Origin: Chloroflexota bacterium
Lineage (GTDB): Bacteria > Chloroflexota > Anaerolineae > Promineifilales > Promineifilaceae
DNA length: 7,124 bases
NCBI GenBank assembly: GCA_024223125.1
Contig: JAAEOP010000533.1
Span: 1-7,124 of the forward strand
Direction of reading: 5' to 3'
The notes beneath the pieces are model-generated. The model searched no databases, was not told the DNA's origin, and saw nothing but the letters and a program-made list of their open reading frames with translations. Position numbers and translations under genes: made by a program. Shown here one piece after another: positions 1-6,514 of the stretch. Positions within the stretch are counted from its first letter, which is position 1. Each line of letters starts with the position of its first letter.

Positions 1-130
1 CCGTTGTCCGTGTTCCGTTGTCCGTGTTCCGTTGTCCGTGTTCCGTTGTCCGTGTTCCGTTGTCCGTGTTCCGTTGTCCGTGTTCCGTTGTCCGTGTTCC
101 GTTGTCCGTGTTCCGTTGTCCGTGTTCCGT
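1..130. repeat. Perfect 14-bp tandem array (CCGTTGTCCGTGTT)n
   Basis: Nine identical copies of CCGTTGTCCGTGTT fill 1-126, and a tenth begins with CCGT at 127-130. The array starts at base 1, so it probably continues to the left of the window. Each 14-mer is two related heptads, CCGTTGT and CCGTGTT, so the real building block is CCGTNNN. The plus strand has no A anywhere in the array. There are no spacers, so it is not a CRISPR array, and the 14-bp period is not a multiple of three. Complete identity between copies points to recent expansion by slippage or to ongoing homogenisation, so copy number may vary between strains. It lies just past the 3' end of the paaA gene, which is read towards it. 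Confidence 0.95.
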
Positions 131-164
131 GATCGGAACACGGAATACGGCTTACGGAATACGG
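99..164. repeat. Inverted heptad arms forming a large imperfect hairpin
   Basis: The tandem array ends in TCCGTGTTCCG (119-129), a TGAT loop (130-133) and CGGAACACGGA (134-144), a perfect 11-bp stem. Beyond it the same heptad design continues in reverse orientation: AACACGG, AATACGG, CTTACGG, AATACGG at 137-164. These pair with the forward heptads back to position 99. I count about 24 pairs in 31 positions, with every CCGT/ACGG block matched and the three variable bases mostly mismatched. ACGGAATACGG occurs twice, 14 bp apart (140-150 and 154-164), so this arm has the same period. The hairpin begins 2 nt after the paaA stop codon. In that transcript it could act as a 3' stabilising or terminating structure, although no T-tract follows. 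That role is inference. Confidence 0.8.
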
Positions 165-165
165 T

Positions 166-1107
166 TCACAGTCTTGCGGCATAGGCAGTAGCCGCTTCTC
201 GCACCCAACGGCCGTTTTCATGCGCCTCAATCCGGGCCTCTAAGCGAGCCTCATTCATAGGGCCATTGCCGCGTACTACCTGCCAAAATTCATCCCAATC
301 AATCTCCCCAGACTGCCAGTTGCCCGACACTTCATCATAGTGCAAATTCGGGTCAGGGATTTCCAACTCTAGCATCTGGAGATCGGGGACCAATTCATTC
401 ACAAATTCCTGCCGTAGTTCGTCATTCGTTTTCGTTTTAACGCCCCAGCGTATCAACTCGCCGGAATTAGGAGAGTTTGAATCGTGCGGGCCAAACATCA
501 TCAACGTTGGCCACCAAAAACGGTTGATGCTATCTTGAACCATCGCCCGTTGATCCGGTGTACCCAGAGCGTACTGCATAACCATCTCCTGCCCCTGCTT
601 CTTGTGGAACCCTTCTTCGGCACAAATACGCACCATTGCCCGTGAATAGGGGCCGTAGGAACATTGGGCCAACATGGTCTGGTTCATGATGGCCGCCCCA
701 TCCACCAGCCAGCCAATTGTCCCCATGTCAGCCCAGGACATGGTGGGGTAGTTGAAGATGCTGGAATATTTAGCCCGTTTCTCATGCAGAGCGGTAATCA
801 TCTCTTCACGGGTTGCGCCTAGCGTTTCGGCCGCGTTATACAAATATTGACCATGCCCACCTTCATCCTGCACTTTGGCCAGCAGCACTTGCTTACGTCG
901 CAAATTTGGGGCGCGGGTAATCCAGGCCCCTTCGGGCAGCATCCCCACGATTTCACTGTGGGCGTGCTGTGAAATCATGCGCACAAGCTGTTTACGATAC
1001 CGGTCAGGCATCCAGTCGCCCGGCTCAATTTTTTCACCGCGAGCAATACGGGCCTCAAATTCAGCCAGCCGTTCAACATAATCGGGATCGGTTTCTTTTC
1101 CGTACAT
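166..1107 (-). CDS. paaA: 1,2-phenylacetyl-CoA epoxidase, catalytic subunit A
   Basis: This encodes the diiron oxygenase subunit that, in the PaaABCE complex, converts phenylacetyl-CoA to its ring-1,2-epoxide, the first committed step of aerobic phenylacetate degradation in the cytosol. The protein (313 aa, near the usual 310-330) matches PaaA throughout. It shows the two ferritin-like EXXH iron-ligand motifs, DEGGHG (Glu82/His85) and EEGFHKK (Glu165/His168), plus a helix glutamate in HSEIVG (Glu52) and the family stretches NRFWWP and FGPHDS. I chose ATG at 1107 because GAGGTG lies 3 nt upstream of it. A GTG at 1113 would add two residues and overlap that ribosome site. It has its own promoter upstream. 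The downstream side runs directly into the repeat hairpin, so paaB does not follow within the window; paaA is usually first in a paaABCDE cluster. Family assignment is firm, but function depends on partner subunits lying elsewhere. Confidence 0.93.
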   Translation of the reverse strand: MYGKETDPDYVERLAEFEARIARGEKIEPGDWMPDRYRKQLVRMISQHAHSEIVGMLPEGAWITRAPNLRRKQVLLAKVQDEGGHGQYLYNAAETLGATREEMITALHEKRAKYSSIFNYPTMSWADMGTIGWLVDGAAIMNQTMLAQCSYGPYSRAMVRICAEEGFHKKQGQEMVMQYALGTPDQRAMVQDSINRFWWPTLMMFGPHDSNSPNSGELIRWGVKTKTNDELRQEFVNELVPDLQMLELEIPDPNLHYDEVSGNWQSGEIDWDEFWQVVRGNGPMNEARLEARIEAHENGRWVREAATAYAARL

Positions 1108-1142
1108 AGACACCTCACTTATCGTAGGAATGTGTTGGGGTC

Positions 1143-1173
1143 ATTATATACCGATTAGAGGGGAAAGTTGCAA
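1143..1173 (-). promoter_or_regulatory. Promoter of paaA
   Basis: Read on the minus strand, a perfect TATAAT lies at 1148-1143. TTGCAA (4 of 6 to TTGACA) lies at 1173-1168, 19 bp upstream of TATAAT or 17 bp upstream of an overlapping TATATA. Transcription would start near 1136, leaving a leader of about 29 nt with the GAGGTG ribosome site. A second TTGCAA sits 8 bp further upstream (1176-1181), so the pair could also be an operator half-site repeat. This suggests paaA is transcribed separately from the crotonase gene upstream of it, as well as by possible read-through. No clear terminator is visible between the two genes. Confidence 0.6.
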
Positions 1174-1214
1174 GTTTGCAAGTAGTTAAGTTTGTGGAAC
1201 CTTTTGTTCGTGTC

Positions 1215-2027
1215 TTATTGTTCATTCTTTACATGGCTAGATGGGTAAAACGGCCGTTTCCTCTCCCTTAACCCCTCAATCCCTGCCACCATATCTTCTG
1301 AATAAAAGCCCAACATTTCCAGGGCCAGGGAATGGTCAAAGATGGGGCCAGCTTGCAACAGCCATTGATTGAGGGCGCGTTTGGTAAAACGGATAGCGTG
1401 GCGGGGGCCGGTGGCAATATCGTTGGCGACTGACATCGCTTTGTCCAGTAGTTCTTCATCGGGCACACATAAACTTACCAGACCGAGACGTTCCGCTTCA
1501 CGGCCGTCTACAAAATCACTCGTCATCAAATAATATTTAGCCTTGGCTACGCCGCACAACAAAGGCCAGATGATAGCAGAGTGGTCTCCGGCGGCTACAC
1601 CCATACGTACATGCCCATCCGCCAGCCGCGCATTTTCAGCAGCAATGCTAATGTCTGCCAACAAGGCCACCACTAACCCGGCCCCCACCGCCGGGCCATT
1701 GATGGCTGAAATGATCGGCTTATCGCAATGCAGCATGTTGTAAACCAACCCTCGCGCTTCATCTAAAATGTGCAAGATTTCTTCGGTGTTGCGGTAGGCG
1801 CCTTCAACCCAGGCCAGATCGCCTCCGGCCGAAAATGCACGACCGGCGCCCGTGACAACGGCCGTGACCACTTCCGGATCACGATCAATCGTCAGCCACA
1901 CTTCTACCAATTCCGTATGCAGCCGCCGGTTAGCTGCGTTCAAAATATCGGGACGATTAAGCGTCATCCACAAGATGCCATAATCACGTTTTTCAAATTG
2001 AATATGCTCAAAATCAGAGTAGTTCAT
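1215..2027 (-). CDS. Crotonase-superfamily protein (enoyl-CoA hydratase/isomerase-like)
   Basis: A 270-aa protein with the complete crotonase fold, acting on an acyl-CoA thioester in the cytosol. The two oxyanion-hole segments are visible: [12 protein letters not shown] (60-71) and [10 protein letters not shown] (109-118). The C-terminal helical region has the usual [12 protein letters not shown] segment. Aligned by eye with rat mitochondrial enoyl-CoA hydratase, catalytic Glu144 falls on Val119 and Glu164 on His139, so neither hydratase glutamate is present. The region around 138-149 ([13 protein letters not shown]) looks like a subfamily that I recall as common in actinobacteria, where His and Asp may serve instead. 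The reaction is therefore uncertain: isomerase, hydrolase, decarboxylase or an unusual hydratase. ATG at 2027 is preceded by AAGGA with 7-nt spacing. It is the upstream neighbour of paaA on the same strand, 101 bp or more away, which hints at but does not prove a role in phenylacetyl-CoA catabolism. Confidence 0.88.
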   Translation of the reverse strand: MNYSDFEHIQFEKRDYGILWMTLNRPDILNAANRRLHTELVEVWLTIDRDPEVVTAVVTGAGRAFSAGGDLAWVEGAYRNTEEILHILDEARGLVYNMLHCDKPIISAINGPAVGAGLVVALLADISIAAENARLADGHVRMGVAAGDHSAIIWPLLCGVAKAKYYLMTSDFVDGREAERLGLVSLCVPDEELLDKAMSVANDIATGPRHAIRFTKRALNQWLLQAGPIFDHSLALEMLGFYSEDMVAGIEGLRERKRPFYPSSHVKNEQ

Positions 2028-2065
2028 GAGAAAGTCCTTCTTTATCAGGCGTTATTTGTCATTGG

Positions 2066-2094
2066 ATTCTAGCAGGTTATGGGAAAAAGTTGAA
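2066..2094 (-). promoter_or_regulatory. Putative promoter of the crotonase gene
   Basis: On the minus strand, TGC directly precedes TAGAAT (2071-2066), an extended -10 element one base off consensus. The -35 position 17 bp upstream holds TTCAAC (2094-2089), a weak match (3 of 6). Transcription would start near 2059, giving a leader of about 32 nt with the AAGGA ribosome site at 2039-2035. The arrangement is plausible but rests on short motifs. Confidence 0.45.
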
Positions 2095-2150
2095 AGGAGG
2101 GTATGCAAATATTTTGTAACCAAACTTCAACGCTGTGGAGGATCATTCTC

Positions 2151-2159
2151 TGCTATACT
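2151..2159 (+). promoter_or_regulatory. Extended -10 promoter of the surface-protein gene
   Basis: TGCTATACT is an extended -10 element (TGN plus TATACT, one base off TATAAT). No good -35 hexamer is visible at 16-18 bp, which fits an extended -10 promoter. Transcription would start near 2166 and give a leader of about 48 nt before ATG 2214. It faces away from the crotonase promoter, so 2028-2213 is a divergent control region. This site is also evidence that the upstream ATG at 2103 is not the start used. Confidence 0.5.
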
Positions 2160-2213
2160 GTTTTGCAATACCAAAATCACAATAAATTATACGGAACACA
2201 CAGGAGGTCTTCC

Positions 2214-3242
2214 ATGTTTGCAGGTAAAAAGAAAACACGACGTACATACCCTTTGTTTTTAGGTAGCTTGCTTTTATTGTTACTCCTTTTGTTTAGCGGG
2301 GGGCGGTCGGTCCAGGCCCATGCAATTGTTGTAGATGGCGCTTTGGGGGATTGGTGCGGCGTGGGCGCAGGACCGCCTGATTCGTATACCCTCGTTACCG
2401 GTTGTGGCGGCACAGAACACGCCTGGACTGATACTTTTTTCGGTGATACGGATTTCGGAGTTGTGGACATCGCTGACTTTCTGGTCACCGGCGACCCGGC
2501 GACCCTTTATTTTGGTTTGGCCTACAGTGGCCTTGTAGGAATATCGGAGCATTTCCAGATAGCTATTGATGTTCCGGGGCCGATGGGACCGCCCATCACC
2601 TGGTATGATCCAGCCGGCGTTGGGTTAGGTCTTGTCGGCGCAACAGCCGGTATCACCCCAGACTACCTTATCGTCGCTTGCGGTCAAGGTTGTGGCGCAG
2701 CGCCAACCTTATACGAAAGTGTATCGTTCCCCGGTACCTGGACGGCAACCGGAGCCATGATCGCGGGGGCAGATGTGACGGCGGTCAGTATGGAATTAAG
2801 CCTGCCCTGGGGCGCCTTTGGTCCGGCGGCCTGTGCCGGCTGTCCCCCGCTGGGACCGGGTGGTTCCGCCTTCATGAGTGTGATGGGGACAATAGATGGA
2901 AGTACCCCTTTGTGTGTTGGTACCTTTACTCCAGGCGTCCCGGAATGTCTGGAGGACGATATCATTTCAGAAGCGGCCGCCGGCATGTTTACGACAACGC
3001 CTACCTCCTGCCCGCCTGGCACACCCCCCTCCGTCTGTGAACTTGTGGATGGCAGTTCAGATGGTTTTTTAATTGGCACGATGGGCACGGGATTGGCCTT
3101 TGCAGCGCCAACGGCCGTTAATCTTACCGAGATAACCACCCCCAATACCCCATTGACGCCCCTGCCGCTTGTTGTCGCTGTTGGCCTGACACTGTTGGGC
3201 AGTGGCGCGCTCATCTGGCGGCGGCGTACTCGTCCCTCGTAG
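2214..3242 (+). CDS. Secreted cell-surface protein with C-terminal membrane anchor, function unknown
   Basis: I do not recognise a functional family. The 342-aa product starts with a basic cluster (GKKKTRR) and a run of eight leucines (about 19-26), then an AHA motif at 35-37, which together form a signal peptide. The mature N-terminus reads IVVDGALGDW, like the start of CBM9-type beta-sandwich domains that often open with a DG..DW motif; that link is weak. The exported part is rich in Gly, Pro and Thr and has ten cysteines (48, 64, 156, 160, 207, 210, 234, 245, 266, 275), an even number suited to disulfides. The C-terminus has a Thr/Pro-rich stretch, one hydrophobic helix (about 317-335) and an RRR tail, the layout of a sorting or anchor signal without an LPXTG box. 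ATG 2214 is chosen because AGGAGGT precedes it by 5 nt. An in-frame ATG at 2103 has a ribosome-like site only 2 nt away, lies upstream of the promoter and would bury the signal peptide. Confidence 0.8.
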   Translation: MFAGKKKTRRTYPLFLGSLLLLLLLLFSGGRSVQAHAIVVDGALGDWCGVGAGPPDSYTLVTGCGGTEHAWTDTFFGDTDFGVVDIADFLVTGDPATLYFGLAYSGLVGISEHFQIAIDVPGPMGPPITWYDPAGVGLGLVGATAGITPDYLIVACGQGCGAAPTLYESVSFPGTWTATGAMIAGADVTAVSMELSLPWGAFGPAACAGCPPLGPGGSAFMSVMGTIDGSTPLCVGTFTPGVPECLEDDIISEAAAGMFTTTPTSCPPGTPPSVCELVDGSSDGFLIGTMGTGLAFAAPTAVNLTEITTPNTPLTPLPLVVAVGLTLLGSGALIWRRRTRPS

Positions 3243-3251
3243 CAAGTATCC

Positions 3252-3285
3252 GGTGCGACGCACTCTGGGGAAAGCACGTCGCACC
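3252..3285 (+). terminator. Hairpin after the surface-protein gene, without T-tract
   Basis: GGTGCGACG (3252-3260) and CGTCGCACC (3277-3285) form a perfect 9-bp GC-rich stem around a 16-nt loop, starting 9 nt after the stop codon. No run of T follows, so it is not a classical intrinsic terminator. It may still be a 3' stabilising structure or work with Rho. Its position between two separately promoted genes supports a role at the transcript end. Confidence 0.5.
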
Positions 3286-3324
3286 TGAATAGTTACAAAC
3301 CATATCCGTTTATTCCCTCATCTG

Positions 3325-3352
3325 TTGTTGTCACCTGCAATTGAAGTAAAAT
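3325..3352 (+). promoter_or_regulatory. Weak candidate promoter for the channel-kinase-peptidase operon
   Basis: TAAAAT (3347-3352) is one base off the -10 consensus, and TTGTTG (3325-3330) lies 16 bp upstream with only 3 of 6 matches to -35. It sits 22 bp before the channel-gene start and gives a very short leader carrying AAGGTGA. A better -35 match, TTGTCA at 3328-3333, is too close (13 bp) to this -10. The remainder of the 131-bp gap holds only the hairpin at 3252-3285. Confidence 0.35.
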
Positions 3353-3373
3353 CTAAACAGAACAAGGTGAGCG

Positions 3374-4447
3374 ATGAATCAAACAGAAACAATGATGATT
3401 CTTTTACGGCTGATCGTTTTTGGGTTGGGATTTCTCATCGTAGCCAACACAGTAACGGCCGCCATCAAGACATTTATTTTGCCACGCGGCGTACAGGTAC
3501 GACTGACGCGGATTGTTTTCCAGTCAGTCGGCTGGTTATTCCGTCTGCGGGTGCGGGGTAAAGATTATTCTGAACGAGATCACATCATGGCCTTTTATGC
3601 CCCGCTGACACTTTTTTTAATGCCGGTCGTCATGCTCATACTGATTCAGATAGGGTATATGATGTTGTTTTGGGCGGTGGAGCCACGGCCGTTGTACCAA
3701 TTATTTGAAATCAGCGGCTCCTCCTTGTTAACTCTGGGGTCTGAAGAAGTGGAAACAACCGCTTCCAAAATCCTGGAATTCTCCGAAGCCACGATTGGTC
3801 TCATTTTGATTGCCCTATTAATTGCTTATCTGCCGACCATGTATAATGCTTTTTCAAGACGAGAAACGGCCGTGTCCATTTGGGATGCTCGTGCCGGATC
3901 GCCGCCCACCGTGGTAGAAATGGTCGGGCGCACCCACCGTACCAATGAATTGGAAATGCTGCGCGACATCTGGCTGGAGTGGGAAATTTGGTTTGCTGAA
4001 TTGGAAGAAAGCCATACCTCATTGGGATCGCTGGCATTTTTTCGGTCGCCAGTGCATGATCGCTCCTGGGTAACAGCTTGTGGCAGTGTGCTAGATTGTG
4101 CCGCTTTTATTTTAACGGCCGTAGACGTTCCCTTTGAACCTCGCGCCGCTTTCTGCATTCGTTCTGGGTTTTTTGCCCTCAGACAAATCGGTAATTTTTT
4201 CAATATCCCCCATAATCCCAACCCCAAACCAGATGATCCCATCAGTATCAGCCGCCACGAATTTGAGCAGGTGTGTGATACCTTAGCCAGTCAGGGCGTC
4301 CCCATTCGAGAAGATCGGGATGATGCCTGGCACAACTTCCGCGGCTGGCGCGTTAATTATGATACCGTTTTGCTGCAATTGGCAGACATGACAATGGCCC
4401 CTTATGCGCCCTGGATTTCTGACCGGTCGGTCGTAAAAAGAGGATAG
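3374..4447 (+). CDS. Potassium-channel-like membrane protein with degenerate pore loop and cytosolic C-terminal domain
   Basis: A 357-aa membrane protein. Three hydrophobic helices are visible (about 8-32, 73-101, 138-160). Between the second and third lies a segment ISGSSLLTLGSEE (113-125) that resembles the pore helix and filter of two-helix potassium channels, but the usual TVGYGD reads TLGSEE. The basic stretches after helix 1 (KTFILPRGVQVRLTR) and helix 3 (SRRE) fit the positive-inside rule, with the loop outside and a 195-residue tail in the cytosol. That tail has acidic, Trp-rich helices (ELEMLRDIWLEWEIWFAELEE) and no nucleotide-binding motif that I recognise. The start has AAGGTGA just upstream. 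The PfkB kinase follows after a 1-nt gap, so the two are almost certainly translated from one message. Potassium selectivity is doubtful given the filter; it may be a non-selective or regulatory relative. Membrane topology is more certain than channel activity. Confidence 0.75.
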   Translation: MNQTETMMILLRLIVFGLGFLIVANTVTAAIKTFILPRGVQVRLTRIVFQSVGWLFRLRVRGKDYSERDHIMAFYAPLTLFLMPVVMLILIQIGYMMLFWAVEPRPLYQLFEISGSSLLTLGSEEVETTASKILEFSEATIGLILIALLIAYLPTMYNAFSRRETAVSIWDARAGSPPTVVEMVGRTHRTNELEMLRDIWLEWEIWFAELEESHTSLGSLAFFRSPVHDRSWVTACGSVLDCAAFILTAVDVPFEPRAAFCIRSGFFALRQIGNFFNIPHNPNPKPDDPISISRHEFEQVCDTLASQGVPIREDRDDAWHNFRGWRVNYDTVLLQLADMTMAPYAPWISDRSVVKRG

Positions 4448-4448
4448 A

Positions 4449-5342
4449 ATGAAAAATGTACTTGTTATTGGCGGCGTCTCATTTAATACGTTGATTTACG
4501 TGGATGAATTTCCAAAACCACAGCCGCATACCACCTTTAGCCACCATTTTCATGAAACGGTCGGCTCAACAGGAGCGGGCAAAGCATTTAACTTGCACCG
4601 GCTGGGGGTAAAAGCGACGCTACATGGGGTGATTGGAGATGATGATTACGGCCATCGTCTGCTTACTCAATTCGGCCAGGAAGGCATCCCCTTCATTTTT
4701 GACCTGGATGCTCAGGGAACAAAACGGCATGTCAATTTGATGGATAAACACGGCCGTCGCATCTCCATCTTCCTCTATAATGGCGCCGATAAACCAGAAC
4801 TGAACTGGGAATTGCTAGAAACGGCCGTTGTGCAAAGCGACATTGTAGCTCTCAACATTACCGCTTACGGCCGTCTACTCATCCCGCTCATCAAAAAACA
4901 TAACAAGCCCATCTGGTGCGATATTCATGATTACGACGGCCGTCAACCCTATCATCAAGAGTTCATCTCTGCCGCCGATGTCATCCACATGAGTTCCGAC
5001 CAGATGCTCGATTACCGTTCCTTTATGGAATCTCTTATCCACCAGGGCAAACAGTTTGTCATTTGTACACATGGCAAAGAAGGAGCCTCAGCCTTAACCG
5101 CGGCTGGGCAATGGGTTGAGACGCCTATTCTGCCCGATTTTGATCTGGTAGATTCTAACGGCGCCGGCGATGCGTTTTTTGCCGGGGTGTTGTATGGATA
5201 TTTACAAGGGGTGGATGTGGAGACGGCCGTGCGCTACGGGGCCATCGCCAGCGGTTACTGCATTACCTCCTTAGAATTGGCTAGCCCAGAACTAAATGAA
5301 GCCCGTCTGCTGCACACTTATGAAACTGTTTATCCTGTATAA
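4449..5342 (+). CDS. PfkB-family carbohydrate/nucleoside kinase
   Basis: A 297-aa ribokinase-fold enzyme that transfers phosphate from ATP to a hydroxyl of a sugar, nucleoside or related substrate in the cytosol. The N-terminal VIGGVSFNTLIYVDEFP strand and the substrate-side signature GSTGAGKAFNLHRLG (39-53) are present, followed by GVIGDDDYG. The second PfkB signature is DSNGAGDAFFAG (235-246), where Asp241 is the expected catalytic base and GAGD forms the anion hole. The length is normal. The segment after residue 85 (FDLDAQGTKRHVNLMDKHGRR) replaces typical sugar-lid motifs, so the substrate cannot be named. ATG 4449 comes 1 nt after the channel stop codon and its ribosome site (AAGAGGA) lies inside the end of that gene, implying translational coupling. 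The gene carries five ACGGCCGT octamers, the most of any gene here. Confidence 0.9.
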   Translation: MKNVLVIGGVSFNTLIYVDEFPKPQPHTTFSHHFHETVGSTGAGKAFNLHRLGVKATLHGVIGDDDYGHRLLTQFGQEGIPFIFDLDAQGTKRHVNLMDKHGRRISIFLYNGADKPELNWELLETAVVQSDIVALNITAYGRLLIPLIKKHNKPIWCDIHDYDGRQPYHQEFISAADVIHMSSDQMLDYRSFMESLIHQGKQFVICTHGKEGASALTAAGQWVETPILPDFDLVDSNGAGDAFFAGVLYGYLQGVDVETAVRYGAIASGYCITSLELASPELNEARLLHTYETVYPV

Positions 5343-5384
5343 TGATTTACCAACCTGCAAAATCAAAATTAAGGAGATGTTCAA

Positions 5385-6494
5385 ATGACAGATACACAAT
5401 ATTATCAAAATGATTCCCGCTGGAAAGATGTCAAAATAGGTGCCGACCAAAATATGACCATTGGTATGGTTGGCTGTTTACTCACCAGCCTAACCATGGT
5501 GATGGATCATTTTGGAGCCAATGAAACGCCACAAACTCTCAACCAAAAGATGGTTGCTTCAGGTGGTTTCAACGGCGCCTGGATCAAGGGTTTTATGGTT
5601 CCCGGTTTATTTCCACAGTATGGGGTCAAACGTCAAAAATATGTGGAATGCAAAAACAAACCAGCGCCTATGGCTGACATTGACGCTGGGCTAGAAGTTG
5701 GATCGCTGATTGTGGTGCAGGTAGACCGTGAAGAAGACCGCGCCTTTGAGGATGAAGATGGTCATTGGGTGGTACTGGTGAAAAAAACGGGTACTGATTA
5801 CGACATGTGGGATCCCTGGAAGAAAGATGGCGCGCCCACTACGTTGGTCGGCCGCTATGGCTTCGGCAAAAAAGTTCCGGCCGACATCATTCAACAAGCA
5901 ATCTGGCACGGAAAAGGGGATTTAGTTCCCAAAGCAGCAGATAAGCCGGCCCCGGCTAAACCGACGACTGCCAAACCTGCCACCGCCGCCCCGGCAGATA
6001 ATTCTCCATTGGCTGTCAAACCAACTGTAGGGCAATTAACCATGCGCCGAGAAGCGGCCGTTACGCAAACAAATGTTATAAAAACGTTGTCGGCCAATGA
6101 TGTATTACAGGTATTAGATGGAGCGGCTCAATCGCGTGGTAAAATCGGCCAGCAAAACCAATGGCTGCGAGTACGCGACGCCCAGGGCAGCGAAGGGTAT
6201 GTGGCGGCGTGGTATATAAAGGAAACGGCCGCAACAGCATCCAAAGCCAGCCCAACTCCCCAACCGGCCGCCAGCCTCAACGTCAAAATCAATTCTGCCA
6301 GCATCTCTTTCCGCTCCGCCCCCCAGGTTGCAGACAACACTTTAATTTCTTACCTGACACAGGGGACTGTTTTGCAGGTGATAGAAGCTGGTAAAGCGGC
6401 CGCAAAAATCGGCCAGCAAGGTCAATGGCTGCACGTAAAAACGGCCGACGGCACACAAGGTTACATCGCTGCCTGGCTGGTCACCCGCGCCTGA
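5385..6494 (+). CDS. C39-like papain-fold cysteine peptidase with two SH3b domains
   Basis: A 369-aa protein. Residues 5-175 match the C39-like peptidase domain (Peptidase_C39_2 type): an opening YYQNDSRW, the nucleophile segment GMVGCLLTS (Cys31), then DGHWVVLV (His127) and DMWDPW (Asp143), a complete Cys-His-Asp triad. A Pro/Ala/Lys-rich linker (182-210) leads to two bacterial SH3 domains (about 213-279 and 298-368) separated by a second Thr/Ala/Pro linker. SH3b domains commonly bind peptidoglycan, so a cell-wall or peptide-cleaving role is reasonable, yet the N-terminus (MTDTQYYQNDSRWKD) has no signal peptide or membrane helix. Either export is non-classical or the protein acts inside. The start has AAGGAGAT 6 nt upstream. 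The gene follows the kinase after 42 bp without a visible promoter or terminator. The target is unknown. Confidence 0.85.
   Translation: MTDTQYYQNDSRWKDVKIGADQNMTIGMVGCLLTSLTMVMDHFGANETPQTLNQKMVASGGFNGAWIKGFMVPGLFPQYGVKRQKYVECKNKPAPMADIDAGLEVGSLIVVQVDREEDRAFEDEDGHWVVLVKKTGTDYDMWDPWKKDGAPTTLVGRYGFGKKVPADIIQQAIWHGKGDLVPKAADKPAPAKPTTAKPATAAPADNSPLAVKPTVGQLTMRREAAVTQTNVIKTLSANDVLQVLDGAAQSRGKIGQQNQWLRVRDAQGSEGYVAAWYIKETAATASKASPTPQPAASLNVKINSASISFRSAPQVADNTLISYLTQGTVLQVIEAGKAAAKIGQQGQWLHVKTADGTQGYIAAWLVTRA
6141..6437 (+). repeat. Duplicated SH3b coding segment
   Basis: The 33-bp stretches at 6141-6173 and 6405-6437 both begin AAAATCGGCCAGCAA and differ at five positions by my count. They encode KIGQQNQWLRV and KIGQQGQWLHV, and the protein likeness continues into EGYVAAWYI and QGYIAAWLV. 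Similarity this strong at the DNA level indicates tandem duplication of one SH3b domain inside the gene, or later gene conversion. Confidence 0.8.
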
Positions 6495-6514
6495 GCCAAT
6501 GAGGTGTATACCTT

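Noticed and set aside
1..130. CRISPR array
   Set aside because: The units are 14 bp, perfectly contiguous and have no spacers.
2103..2213. N-terminal extension of the surface protein from ATG 2103
   Set aside because: AAAGGAGG lies only 2 nt from this ATG, the likely promoter (2151-2159) is downstream of it, and the extension would bury a good signal peptide. ATG 2214 has AGGAGGT at 5 nt.
2684..3277. 197-codon open frame on the minus strand opposite the surface-protein gene
   Set aside because: Its product is low-complexity Pro/Ser/Val, it has no recognisable domain, and it lies entirely antisense to a gene with clear signal peptide and anchor.
3826..4242. 138-codon minus-strand frame inside the channel gene
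   Set aside because: It is a shadow of the plus-strand reading frame with no domain or ribosome site that I can support.
6502..6513. AGGT-GTAT-ACCT palindrome as an operator or terminator
   Set aside because: The stem is only 4 bp with no T-tract; this is too short to call beyond a note on the small ORF's ribosome site.
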